The notes beneath the pieces are model-generated. The model was given only the letters and a program-made list of their open reading frames with translations, was not told the origin of the DNA and did no database searches. The translations under genes and the position numbers were made by a program. From contig JACVTC010000042.1 in NCBI GenBank assembly GCA_016946835.1, positions 326,001-390,000 on the forward strand: a stretch of DNA of 64,000 nucleotides. The letters are read 5' to 3'. Positions 36,816-47,350 of this stretch are shown here, piece after piece; position 1 is the first letter of the stretch; the number at the start of each line of letters is the position of its first letter. The stretch is from Neocallimastix lanati (nom. inval.). Its lineage: Eukaryota > Neocallimastigomycota > Neocallimastigomycetes > Neocallimastigales > Neocallimastigaceae.

Positions 36816-37149
36816 TGTTAGAAATAAAGTTTAATATTATTAAATAATAAAATATAAATAATAAATTATAAATAAATAATATAAATATATTTAATATTGA
36901 TTTTATATAAAATTATAAATATATAATTAATATTAGTATAATTTATAATTAATGTAATAGTATAGCATATAATGTGGCGTTTAGTAATAACGAAATACGT
37001 TAATATAATGTAACACTAAATTATATCTTACATTAATACATGTAATTTAACTAAAAAGATATTTTTAATATATCATTCTTATTAAAAAAAATAAAAGGAA
37101 TTATTAAAGAATAAAATTGAAATTGATCAATTTAAGCAGTGTATTAAAA
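36816..37149 (+). repeat. copia-2 3' LTR
   Basis: 334 bp, one base different from the 5' LTR as far as I can see. It follows the polypurine tract TTTAGGAGGAA. Confidence 0.93.
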
Positions 37150-37317
37150 AGTTGAATAAATAAAGTTGAATACATAAAAAATAAAATTTAAATACAACAA
37201 AACTAAACAAAATTGAAAATCAATGAATACATCAATAAATAAATAAATAAATAAATTAAAATAAATAAATATATATATAAATAAATATATATATATATAA
37301 ATAAATAAATTAAAATA

Positions 37318-37984
37318 TGATATAAAACACAAATAAAAACTTTAATTATTAATAAATTATTTTATTAATAATTACATAAAAATAAATTAATAAATCATTT
37401 GAAATTCGTGACATAAATAAAACGTGATCGAAAATAACGTGATAAAATTAAAATTATGTAAAGACATAAAATTATGAAGGAACATAAAAATTAATGTAAA
37501 AATAAAAATTTATTACATAAATTTTATGTTAGGTTAAAACTGAAAATAATTTATAAATTTCTTTTTATTATTTTTAATAATTATTATATTGATATTTTAT
37601 TTTATATTTTATTATATTTTTAATTATTTTTAATAATTATTATTTTATATTAATATTTTATATAATTTTATATTTTTATTATCATTTTATGAATATTTTA
37701 TTTTAATATTTTATTTTAATATTTTATACTTTTATATTAAATACTTTAAATACTTAATAGTTATTCTAAAAGAATTAATCAATTAAATAGTTTATTATGA
37801 ATTACAAATATAAAAGCAAGAATAATTCTTTATAATTATTCTTTGCATAGTTTTATGCCAAATATATTTTATAATACATGTACTAAATAATTTTACAATT
37901 ACTTTTAAATAATAAATAAATAAATAAAAATTAATAATTAAATAACAACTTATATATAACTTTTTATCAAATATTAAATGATAA
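37318..37984 (+). repeat. Repeat-A copy in unit A
   Basis: TGATATAAAACACAAATAAA to ATTAAATGATAAAT, closely similar to 24042-24774 but lacking about 45 bp near the end (the GAACTTGGAACC part). Units B and C have no such insertion at this place, so it entered unit A after the triplication. Confidence 0.85.
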
Positions 37985-38287
37985 ATATTATATACATTTT
38001 GTTTTATGATTGTACAAATTAGGATTACAATGCATTTATATTGAAATGTGGCTTGTAATAGATATATATTATTTTATATTTAATTTGTACATACAACATT
38101 ATATATTATTTTTATTCAATTCTTCAATTACTTAATATTTATTATTTATTATATATTAATTATTATTCATTTATTTATTATTTATTTATTATTATATATT
38201 AATTATTATTCATTTATTTATTATTTATTTATTTATTATTTAATATTTAATTATTTATTATTTATTATTTATTATTTATTATTTATT

Positions 38288-38370
38288 TTTTTTTTTTTTT
38301 TAGACAGGGAAAAGAATACACTTCTATGACTTTATTAATTTTATTATAAAAAATACATGTAGGTGAATAT
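38288..38370 (-). mobile_element. Possible 5'-truncated LINE tail
   Basis: T-run then TAGACAGGGAAAAGAATACA ... AAAAAATACATG resembles the 3' end of the LINE at 45000-45090 (T-run, TAGACTAGGAATAAA ... AAAAAATACATGAAG). It is absent at the matching place in units A and C. Surrounding TTATTTAT repeats hide any target duplication. Confidence 0.45.
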
Positions 38371-38840
38371 TTAATTATTTATTATTTATTATTTATTATT
38401 TATTCAATTATTTATTATTTTTTATTTACTTATTATTAATTTATCTACTTACTATTTATTATTTATTATTTATTTATTTATGATTTATTTATCTACTAAT
38501 TATTTATTTTTATTTATTTATTCAGTTATATCTTTTTTTATTTTGTTTATATTCTAAATATAATCCATTTAGAATAAATTATTTTAGAAAATATATATAT
38601 ATATATATATATATACTAAAATTTATTATTTTTAATAAAAAACTAAAGATATTTTTAATAATACTTTTAATTTTATATTATAATTCTTTTTATTTATTTA
38701 TTTATTTGCGTTTATTTTATTTTATTTTATTTTATTTTTTAATATTTTTTAATTTCTAATTTTTAATTCTAAATTATTTTAATAATAACCAAATACTTCC
38801 ATTGGATTAATTTTTATTATTTTTAATTTTATAATTATTT

Positions 38841-39637
38841 TTAATAATAATCCCTCATATTATTGTTGCGAAAATCAAATCTTTCATTGGCACGATTATC
38901 AAATCTTTCATTGTTGCGAATATCCATTCTTTCATTGTTGCGATGATCAACTCTTTCAGAGGCATAGTAATTACTTTGTTTATCAATATCAATCTTTTCT
39001 ATTATTTTACGATTTTGATAGGGAATATCACAATTTTTATCTTTTAAGCTAGGATAATAATAAAAATAGGTAAAAGTTCCAACAATTAATCCTATTAAAC
39101 CACCAACGGTGACATCTTCCCAATGATGACGATAATCAAAAACTCGAGATAGAGCAATAGCAATTGAAAAAATATAAGGAACACATACAACACAATATTT
39201 CCAGAGATAGCATTTTCCATCAAATAAATGAATTTGACCTGCCATATATAAAGCTAAATATGACATAATACAAAAAGTAACTTTATATTTAATAAAATTA
39301 AATAAAATATATTAATATATAATTTAATTAGTATTAAAATTTAAAAATTTTTACATATCTTTCATTTTTAAATTTATTTTTGATTTTATAATATCCAAAT
39401 AAAAATAATATATATATAAATATATATATATATACCATAAGTATGTCCAGATGGAAAACTTTTCATTCCTTCATTAATTAGTTTTTTATTACCTGTACAA
39501 ATAGAAGTATTAAACAAGTTTCTTTGTCCATAATTTATACTACTTGAAATATTATATAATTTGTATTGTTCTTCTACTTTTGCAAAATCGACTTGACATA
39601 CTGGAAGAAAATCTGGTCTATATCTTCCAGAAAAATT
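38841..39637 (-). pseudogene. PAP2 lipid phosphatase copy B (exons 1-3 lost)
   Basis: Only exon 4 (39637-39436) and exon 5 (39280-38841) remain, with intact splice sites and open frames. They keep RYRP of motif 1, SFPSGHT (motif 2) and SRVFDYRHHWED (motif 3). Exons 1-3, with the start codon, first helices and the motif 1 lysine, are gone: the intron before exon 4 runs into copia-3 sequence at 39789. The C-terminal NNER repeat has only about 4 units. The surviving exons are closer to copy C than to copy A (CVPYIFSIAIAL, VTVGGLIGLIVG shared with C). Confidence 0.9.
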
Positions 39638-39788
39638 CTTTTTTTTTTTTTTTTTTTATTTATATTCCAATTTATTTTAATATTTGAATATATATATATA
39701 TATATATAATTTTTTTAGTAATTTTTCTCTATAAATTTTTTAGTAATTTTTCTCTATATTAAGAATATATTTAAATTAACGTATATAT

Positions 39789-40100
39789 AGTTTAAGCGAA
39801 TGCGCAAAGCATTCATTATGGTATAAGAATTTATTAAACGAACTTGGAATAAAAATTAATAATGTAAAAATTTTCGTCGACAATAAAGCAACAATATATA
39901 ATAGTGAGAATCAGTCAATTAATCCCAAGTCGAAACACATTGATATTCGGTATCATCATATTAGAGATCTTGTTAATAAAGGATTAATCAAATTGAATTA
40001 CATAAACACTAAAGAAAATTTAGCCGACGGATTCACGAAATACTTAAACAATACTTTAATGGATAAATTTAGAATTTCCCTTCTTACTAAAATTGAATAA
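39789..40100 (+). pseudogene. copia-3 RNase H C-terminus
   Basis: An open stretch without its own start: ECAKHSLWYKNLLNELG, VDNKATIYNSENQSINPKSK, ENLADGFTKYLNNTLMDKFR, ending LLTKIE and TAA. It aligns with the end of copia-2 RNase H from the SLVECAKECLW motif on. It is followed by a 156-bp 3' untranslated stretch to the LTR. Confidence 0.88.
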
Positions 40101-40256
40101 TATAGTGTAAAATGTGCTATCTTTTTTTTCTTATATATAATAAGTTTTTTTTTAGAAAGCTCTCCAAATCAAATTAAAAGTAGTATAATTTTTCAAAATC
40201 TACCTTCATTTTTTCTTTGTATTAAGTTTTTTTTTGAAGCTAGATTTTAGGGTGAA

Positions 40257-40544
40257 TGTTAAAAATATATTTTAATATAAAATTTAATCTATGATTATCC
40301 AATATTTTACAAATACAAAATACTCGAAATACTATAAAACGTGCTTAAATAATAATCCTAATTTTTTTTTTATCTCTTTAACAATAAAAAACCTTAATAT
40401 ATATATACGATCATACATACTTAATTATATATATTTATAATAATAAATATTAATATATAATAAAGAATATAAAACATCTTTACTTAAACATAATTATAAT
40501 ATTATCTTAATATTGTGTGTCTCTTAATTGTGTGTTTATTAACA
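40257..40544 (+). repeat. copia-3 LTR (single)
   Basis: 288 bp, TGTTAAAAATATATTTTAAT to GTGTTTATTAACA: TG...CA ends, polypurine tract on the left and primer-binding site on the right. It serves both as 3' LTR of the left fragment and 5' LTR of the right one. Confidence 0.82.
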
Positions 40545-40559
40545 GATTAAGAGTCTCAA
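40545..40559 (+). other. Primer-binding site of copia-3
   Basis: GATTAAGAGTCTCAA immediately after the LTR end, identical to copia-1 and copia-2. Confidence 0.75.
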
Positions 40560-40917
40560 TCTCAACCGATTGAGATAGAATGAAAGTTAAGTATTAATAG
40601 CTACAGTAATATATATACTTATTTAAGACAAATAAATATAAATTCATACTAATTTATTTTTTTTTTTTCATTTATTTTAAATAATAATAAATAAAATAAA
40701 ATTAATAATAATATATAAAATAATAATAATTCAACAAAATATCCAATTCTAAACAAAAACATTAAAAAATAATTTCATACGAGTTATTAAAATAATAAGA
40801 TAATATAAGGAGCCGATTAATCAAAAATAAAATTAAATTATAGTTTTAAAAATTTAAATAGAAATTGACAGTAAAATCAAAAACTTATAAGCTGAATAAA
40901 AGATAAAAAAAAAAGAG

Positions 40918-41290
40918 TCAGCTATCAAAAATATAAGCTGAATACTATAATCAGTAGAGTCAGCTATTTAAGCTATAAGCTGAATAAGAAGATAAGATGT
41001 CAGCTATCAAAAGTATAAGCTGAGTACTATAACTTAATAAAGTCAGCTATTTAATTTATAAGCTGAATAAAAATAAAAAGTCAGCCATCAAATACATAGG
41101 CTGAGCACAATTATTAAGTCAACTATTTAATTCATAAGCTGAATAAAAAGTCAGCTATCAAAGACATGAGTTGAATATCAATAAATTATTTAAAAGGTCA
41201 GCCATGTAATTTATAATAAATTAAATAAAATTAAGTCAGCTATAAAGTATATAAGCTGAATACTAAAAAAATATAATAATAAAGTCAATT
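40918..41290 (+). repeat. Tandem stem-loop array in the copia-3 leader (~10 units of ~40 bp)
   Basis: TCAGCT (or variant) begins units at 40918, 40960, 41000, 41043, 41081, 41119, 41151, 41198, 41236 and 41285. In most units AGCTGA follows after about 12-14 bases and can pair with it. The unit at 41081 has TCAGCC with GGCTGA, a compensatory change, and the unit at 41151 has AGTTGA, which keeps a G-U pair. It lies between the primer-binding site and gag, so it would be in the element RNA. The rest of the leader (40560-40917, 41291-42050) is AT-rich with nothing recognisable. Confidence 0.8.
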
Positions 41291-42050
41291 TCTTTTCTAT
41301 AAACTAATTTTAAAATTATAATGTCAGACATTCATATAAAAATAATAATAAATAAAACGTCAATAATACTAACTCTACAAAATACAATAAGTTAAAATAT
41401 AAATAAACATAATTCAAATTAAAGGTTATACAATAAATAAATAATAATATAAAATTGGTCAAATCACAAAATAAATAAATCACTTTTAATATAAACAAAT
41501 ATCATAATAAAAATTTAAAATATTTTTATAAACAACTCACCAATAGTTAGATTTTTTAATATAAACTAACAATAATAATAAAATATAAACATGACAATCA
41601 AATAACTATTTTTTCATAATTAAAATAAACAAATGATCAATACTATAACAAAGAAAATATTAATAAAATAATAACGACAATACAATTTTATTAATATTAA
41701 TAATATATTGATCATGTTTAATATAAACAAAATATACAGATGTCATCTGATTAATCACTTCATATATAAATAAAAATTTTCTTAACGTTCTAATTATATA
41801 TATTAATTTAATAAATCATCAACCAAACAAAATATTGAAATAAATCATGTTTCTAAAAATAATAACCAATATTTTTTTTAAAGCAAAATTGATATTTTAT
41901 GAATTCAAATAGTACTTTTTAGAAATATAAATAAACTCAAATTATATTTTTTTTTACTCTTCAAAATTTTTTAAAGAAAGTAATAAAATAATTAATAAGC
42001 AATTATAATTCATAATAACATTTTTTTTTTTTTTTCGGAATTAAACTAAC

Positions 42051-44339
42051 ATGAGCAGAAATAACTTAAGAAGTAATTCTAGAAATAGTATCAATTCTAC
42101 CCAAGACCAAATAATAAACATCAGTGAATATGAACCCACACAAAAGGGGTTCACTTTTAACTACAGTGAAAACTTTAACCATATTACGGAATTGACAACA
42201 GATAACTTTGTTAACTGGAAAACAAATATCCTTTATCTCCTTTGTATTAATAACCTCGATGACTACATAAGTCATGAAAAAGTGAAAAAGATAAGAAGGA
42301 GAGATATAACAGAAAGCATTGAAAAATATACGATTGATAAATTCGATAATTCCCTTGTGTACGAAATCGGAACAAGCGAAAAAGATATTAAAAATGACAT
42401 ATTAGTAAAATGGATCATAACAAATAATCTTGGTGAGAACACCAAGAAAATATTGGAAAGTCAAAGCAAAACGGCCTTCCAATTATGGGAACTATTTAAC
42501 AAGTCTTTTACCATAGGACCTGAACAAAGAAAAATGGTCCTGAAAGACAAAATCAATAAATTGAAATATAATTTAGAAGATGATGTCCATATTTTCTTAG
42601 CTGTCTTACAAAATCTCCTGGATGAATTGGAAAGAATAGACTCCGATATTAATGACAATGTTAAGGTCGGTATTTTAAATCGAGCTCTCCCTGAAAACAT
42701 TAGATTCATTAATGTTTTCCAATACAATAATAATTGGACAAAATGCTGCGACTATGTCAAAAGGATAATACCAGATATTGTTTTCTCCAATATCAGGAAA
42801 ACAGCTTTAATCGAACAAAATCCGAAGAATATATTTAGTTTAGAAAATGGACGAAAAATCTCTAAACCTAAGAAAATAAAATACAAGAAAAGAAAAAATG
42901 GAAAATGCTACCTTTGTGGAAAGTTCGGACACTACCGAAAAGACTGCTTAAAAAACAAATTCAATAAAAACAAAAGAAACAACAAACAATATAAAAGAAA
43001 AGGTAATACAAAAAAATTCAACAAAGAAAAACCAAGAGAAGGTCATGCATATCTATTAAACGATAAAAAGGATTATAATGAAAACTACCAAGAAGACTTC
43101 TCAAGAGATTATAACTCAGACAACTGTTTTGAATTAAACAGTTTAGAGATTAACAAGCCAACAAAAATTGATATAAGAAGCAACAATAATAATATTACAC
43201 AATGGATTCTGGATTCCGGTGCTTCAATTAATGTAACAAATAACATTAATATATTATCAAACATCAGAAAAGAAAAAATAAAAATATCTCTTGCCAATGG
43301 AAAGGAAACATATGCTAACTACATTGGTGATTTCAATGCATATATAAACAATCATAAATTTATTTTAAAGAACGTTCATTATTCTAAATTTATCAAGAAA
43401 AATTTAATATCAATCAATCAATTAATAACACAAAATTATAAAATTGTTTTCAATAACTATAAAAACTCACAAATCGCAATCATCTATGACGACAAAGGTA
43501 ATAGAATATATCAATCAGCAGCAGACAATAAAAATATATTTAAAATATATTTATCAAAAGCACCATCCATTTTTCATAAGAACAATAATTTCGAAAATTT
43601 ATATGAAATTAATTCAACACATATCAACAATAAACAAGATTTTGATCTTTGGCATAGACGCCTGGGTCATTTCGACATTACTAAAATAAAAGATAATTTA
43701 AAAAATACTAATACAAATACAAATCACAAATGTCAAATATGTTCCAATTCAAAATTAAGGAACAAACCTTTCAAAAGATCAATTAATAAAACAAAACACA
43801 TTTTCGAACTTATACATCTTGATTTAGTGGGCCCCGTATTGCCATCCTTAAATAAGAATATATACTTCCTCACAATCCTGGATGACTTTTCTAGATATGG
43901 CTGGGTCTTATTCCTACAACATAAAAATGAAACATTTAATAAATTCATTATTTGGTACAAAGAAGTTTTAAACACATTCAGCATTAAAATCAAAAATATT
44001 CGATCAGATAATGGAAGGGAATTTTTTAATAATAATTTCAAAATATTCTGTCAAAATAATGGTATAATACATCAATACACTATACCATATAATCCAGCCC
44101 AAAACGGGAAAGCTGAACGATTCAACGGCATACTTATATCTTCCGCAAAAGCTCTACTAAATGAATCAAAACTTTCTCATAATTTTTGGGAATTTGCTGT
44201 TGATACAGTAAATTTTATTCACAATCGTTTACCCCATCAGGGTATAAACAATAAAGTACCATTTGAGATTCTATATAATAAACCTGTTGATTACAGCATA
44301 TTTAGAGTTTTTGGATGTAGAGTATTTTTCATAATATAA
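42051..44339 (+). CDS. copia-3 gag-protease-integrase, open but cut off in integrase
   Basis: 762 codons without a stop, starting at an ATG in AAACTAACATGAGC. Gag capsid is followed by a CCHC knuckle CYLCGKFGHYRKDC at about residue 285 and a long basic stretch. Protease WILDSGASINVT is near residue 384, GAG-pre-integrase LWHRRLGHF ... CQICSNSKL near 540-570, and the integrase D-D-E at about 588 (HLDLVGP), 651 (SDNGRE) and 687 (AERFN). It ends VFGCRVFFII, where the last codons and the TAA come from unit B sequence; the integrase C-terminal region and RT are missing. It is the best preserved gag in the window. Confidence 0.9.
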   Translation: MSRNNLRSNSRNSINSTQDQIINISEYEPTQKGFTFNYSENFNHITELTTDNFVNWKTNILYLLCINNLDDYISHEKVKKIRRRDITESIEKYTIDKFDNSLVYEIGTSEKDIKNDILVKWIITNNLGENTKKILESQSKTAFQLWELFNKSFTIGPEQRKMVLKDKINKLKYNLEDDVHIFLAVLQNLLDELERIDSDINDNVKVGILNRALPENIRFINVFQYNNNWTKCCDYVKRIIPDIVFSNIRKTALIEQNPKNIFSLENGRKISKPKKIKYKKRKNGKCYLCGKFGHYRKDCLKNKFNKNKRNNKQYKRKGNTKKFNKEKPREGHAYLLNDKKDYNENYQEDFSRDYNSDNCFELNSLEINKPTKIDIRSNNNNITQWILDSGASINVTNNINILSNIRKEKIKISLANGKETYANYIGDFNAYINNHKFILKNVHYSKFIKKNLISINQLITQNYKIVFNNYKNSQIAIIYDDKGNRIYQSAADNKNIFKIYLSKAPSIFHKNNNFENLYEINSTHINNKQDFDLWHRRLGHFDITKIKDNLKNTNTNTNHKCQICSNSKLRNKPFKRSINKTKHIFELIHLDLVGPVLPSLNKNIYFLTILDDFSRYGWVLFLQHKNETFNKFIIWYKEVLNTFSIKIKNIRSDNGREFFNNNFKIFCQNNGIIHQYTIPYNPAQNGKAERFNGILISSAKALLNESKLSHNFWEFAVDTVNFIHNRLPHQGINNKVPFEILYNKPVDYSIFRVFGCRVFFII

Positions 44340-44987
44340 AAATAATGACTATTTTTAAATCATAATAATTTTTTATTTTAAAATTTATTAATAAAAATTT
44401 AATAAAATAAATAAATAAATAAAAAAATAAAAAATAAATAAATAAATACATAAATAAATAATAATTTATCTAAATATTTATTTATTTATTTATTTATTTA
44501 ATAATAAATTAAATTTCATTTTAATTAAATAAATCTACACTAAAAGAAAAAAAATGCCAATAAAAAATTTTTAAAAAAAACATTTAAAAAAGGAAATTTT
44601 AATTAATTTGGATTTCTATTGATTTTATCAATATATTTTCATTATAATCCATTATACATATAATAATATTATTTTTAATAAAATATTAATAATTATAATT
44701 TATTATTAAATAAACTTTATTTCTAAGAAAAAAAAAAGATAAAAAAATTTTTAATAAAAAATAATAATTATTAAAGTTTATGTAACATATGTCACCAATT
44801 CATTTTCTGTATTCTTCTATTTTTAAATAAGTTGAATAAATAAAGTTGAATAAATAAAAAATAAAATTTAAATACAACAAAACTAAACAAAATTGGAAAT
44901 CAAAAATAAATTAGTTGATTTTTATTAATAATAATATTATATACATTTTTGTTTTAAGATTGTACAAATTAGGATTACAATGTATTT

Positions 44988-44992
<5 letters not shown>
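44340..44992. other. Unit B spacer between copia-3 and the LINE
   Basis: AT-rich sequence matching 30725-31225 plus 37150-37200 of unit A and 53335-54040 of unit C. It shows the empty site of the copia-2 insertion at 44825. The last 13 bases (44980-44992) are the LINE target duplication. Confidence 0.8.
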
Positions 44993-45022
<30 letters not shown>

Positions 45023-45114
45023 CTAGGAATAAACTTTATTTAATAATTTTTTTTTAAAAAATACATGAAGTTTAAATACATGAAATTTTTTTTTTTTATA
45101 TTAATATTAAAAAA

Positions 45115-46164
45115 CTACGTTATGAGATTCGAGGACGAAAAGGCCTCTAACTCTTCCCATTCATCGAAGATAACTCCATGTGGATGAAAATTATCATTCG
45201 AATCTGTATCAGAATTTCTTCTTTGCCTTATCGTTACGACGTCGACGCTCTTGACAACGGTAGGTCTAACACTATACAAATCGATCATGGTGTAAAAATC
45301 ACCAATCACAATAGGCATAACGTTAGTAAGGAATTCTGCAAGCCCCACAAAATATGAAATCGGGAAAGAAGACTCGTTCGAAGGTGATTGAAAAATATTA
45401 TTAATATATCGCCTTCTTTCCCCCGAGCCGATCTTTAAGATTTCAAATACTGCATTTCCGCCAAGAAGGAGACACAGCACGTAAAAATTGATATTATCAT
45501 CAAAATCTTCCTCTTTATCATCAGGAATGTTCAATGATTTCTCATGAACAATTAGAGAAAAATTAATAAAAATTTCATCAACAAAGGGAATGAAATGTTG
45601 CCTAAATTCTTCAAATTTAGGACATAAAAGTATCCAGTGTGTAAAACTAGGTATGCTGTTACTCTCACCACAACAAGGGCAGTATGTTGGGCAATTTTCT
45701 GATACTAGATTACTTTTAGCATACGTTTTTACATCAAATATGAATCCACATTTAATTCGTCCAATCCAAAAAAATCCAAGAGAAAATTGTGAATATTTAA
45801 GTGATAGGCGTTGAATAAATTTTTTAAAACCAAATTTAAATTCCTTGTATTTTGTAGATCTGATCGCAGGAGTGCTTGAATAATGAATATTTTCCCAGTA
45901 AAACTTCCTTATTTCTCCAGGAAGTTTATTATTGTGCTTGTGTACTGCTAAACTCCGTGCTTTTTTCGTCCATGAATAGTGAGAAAGTGTAGGTATATTT
46001 TTGACTAAATGAGAAATAATACAAGAAGAATCTTTCCACTTTTTAAAGCATCGAATCATCGCCTTAGCACAAAAACTAGCTATAGGAGGTATAGAAAGTT
46101 CCTTAGACATATTGTAAATTGAAGTATTGGAGGTTTTATTTTTAAACCCGAAACTCCAATACAA
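45115..46164 (-). pseudogene. LINE C-terminal region with zinc-binding motif
   Basis: Continues the RT frame after a TGA at about 46167 (LQTAFN-like end, then GLYWSFGFKNKT). It contains YCPCCGESNSIPSFTHWILL and CPKF, a C-x2-C-x8-H-x4-C arrangement typical of the zf-RVT tail, and ends at 45115. The region probably binds element RNA. Confidence 0.85.
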
Positions 46165-46167
46165 ACC

Positions 46168-47350
46168 TCAATTAAAAGCAGTTTGAGCTTTTTCAGTATT
46201 CTTTTTATTTGAACCAAGTAAGGGAGCATAATAAAGAACTGAACTAAGGACAAAAGAAACTAGTATACGAGTTTTAAAGTAGAAAGGAACATTCCTATTG
46301 GTTAAAAATCTAAAGAAAGAGTTAACTGTATAATTAATTTTACTATTCATCTTAGCAATAATAGGTTTTAAATCCAACGATTCATTAAAAGGTATACCAA
46401 GATATGTATATTGATTAGTGCTTGGTATATAGTTCATACCAAGTCTAAATGTAGGATTTTCATAATGTCTTGAAGGTATAAAATTCTTTGGTTTAACAAC
46501 TAGTGTAGCGCATTTATTGATTCCAAAGGTCATTTCATTTTTAATACCCCAATCATGAGCGATATTCAAAAGGTTTTTAAGTGAAGATTTTGTAGGAGCT
46601 AATAATACAATATCATCAGCAAATAATCCACCACAACACTTTTTCTTTTCAGTAATCACACCATAACTTTTACATTTATCAAAAATATCATTGATAAATA
46701 TATTGAATAAAATAGGTGAGAGAGGACACCCTTGGCGAACACCTCGGTGTATTGGAAATTCTTTTGAAAGTTTACCATTAAAGATTGCACGAGCTTTCGA
46801 GGTAAGGTATAGATTAGTAATGAATTGAAGGCATTTACCACGAATACCAAGATTATCTAGTTTAGTAAGTATAATTGTAAATTGGAACTGAATCATAAGC
46901 TTTTTTAAGGTCAAGAAAGGCAAGAAAGGTAAATTTATTCTTAAATTTTCTTCTTTGACAAATTTCACGAATGGATACAAATAAACTAATACATTCTTCT
47001 TTATTTCTAAAACCAAACTGTTCAGGTCTAATTATTCCATTAGAAAAAGCATAGTCCGATATTCTTTTAGTGACAATTTTTGATAGAATTTTTAAACCTA
47101 CATTGATGAGTGAAATACCACGATAATTATTACAATCTGAAAGATCCCCTTTTTTAGGAATAGAAACAATAGAAGCAGAGTTCCATTCATTAGGAAAGTC
47201 ACCATCCCAAATTTTATTAAAAAGTAATAATAGACACTTTGCACAATCGGAATAAGTAACCTCTTGATTAGAGTCATCTTGAGAAGAAGTACTACTCTCA
47301 GAATTAAAAAATGCTTTAAAAATTCTGTAGGTATACCATCAGGACCAGGT
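46168..47350 (-). pseudogene. LINE reverse transcriptase core (frameshifts at the start)
   Basis: RT motifs across three frames: NNKAPGPDGIPTEFLKHF (near 47340), RGISLINVGLKILSKI, PEQFGFRNKEECIS, the catalytic FLDLKKAYDSVP (motif A, about 46905), then an open frame with HRGVRQGCPLSPILFNIF and FADDIVLLAP (motif C, about 46610) and the thumb region. The enzyme would perform target-primed reverse transcription; here it cannot be made whole. Confidence 0.88.

Larger units (their letters stand above)
31226..37149 (+). mobile_element. Ty1/copia LTR retrotransposon, copia-2 (young LTRs, broken inside)
   Basis: A 5.9-kb plus-strand element with nearly identical 334-bp LTRs, a primer-binding site right after the 5' LTR, a polypurine tract (TTTAGGAGGAA, 36805-36815) before the 3' LTR, and gag-PR-IN-RT-RNase H. 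It interrupts unit A; a 5-bp target duplication AAGTT fits (31220-31224 and 37149-37153, boundaries ±1), and the uninterrupted site is seen in unit B at 44825. Gag is mostly missing, PR-IN has a stop and a frameshift, pol is split by a SINE, and RT has two frameshifts. Confidence 0.93.
38110..39788. repeat. Segmental duplication unit B (continues at 44340-44992 and 50046-50440)
   Basis: Same order of landmarks as units A and C. It is interrupted by copia-3 in the intron between PAP2 exons 4 and 3, and by the LINE at 44993-50045. Confidence 0.85.
39789..44339 (+). mobile_element. Circularly permuted copia element, copia-3 (RNase H - LTR - gag-PR-IN)
   Basis: The order is RNase H tail (39789-40100), polypurine tract TTTTAGGGTGAA, one LTR (40257-40544), primer-binding site, 1.5-kb leader, gag-PR-IN (42051-44339). 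RT and the outer LTRs are absent. Both ends are abrupt fusions to unit B: on the left in PAP2 intron 3, on the right at AATATAAAAATAATGAC, and the unit sequence between these points is missing. This is what insertion of a linearised one-LTR circle would give. Two truncated elements sharing an LTR are the alternative. Confidence 0.8.
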
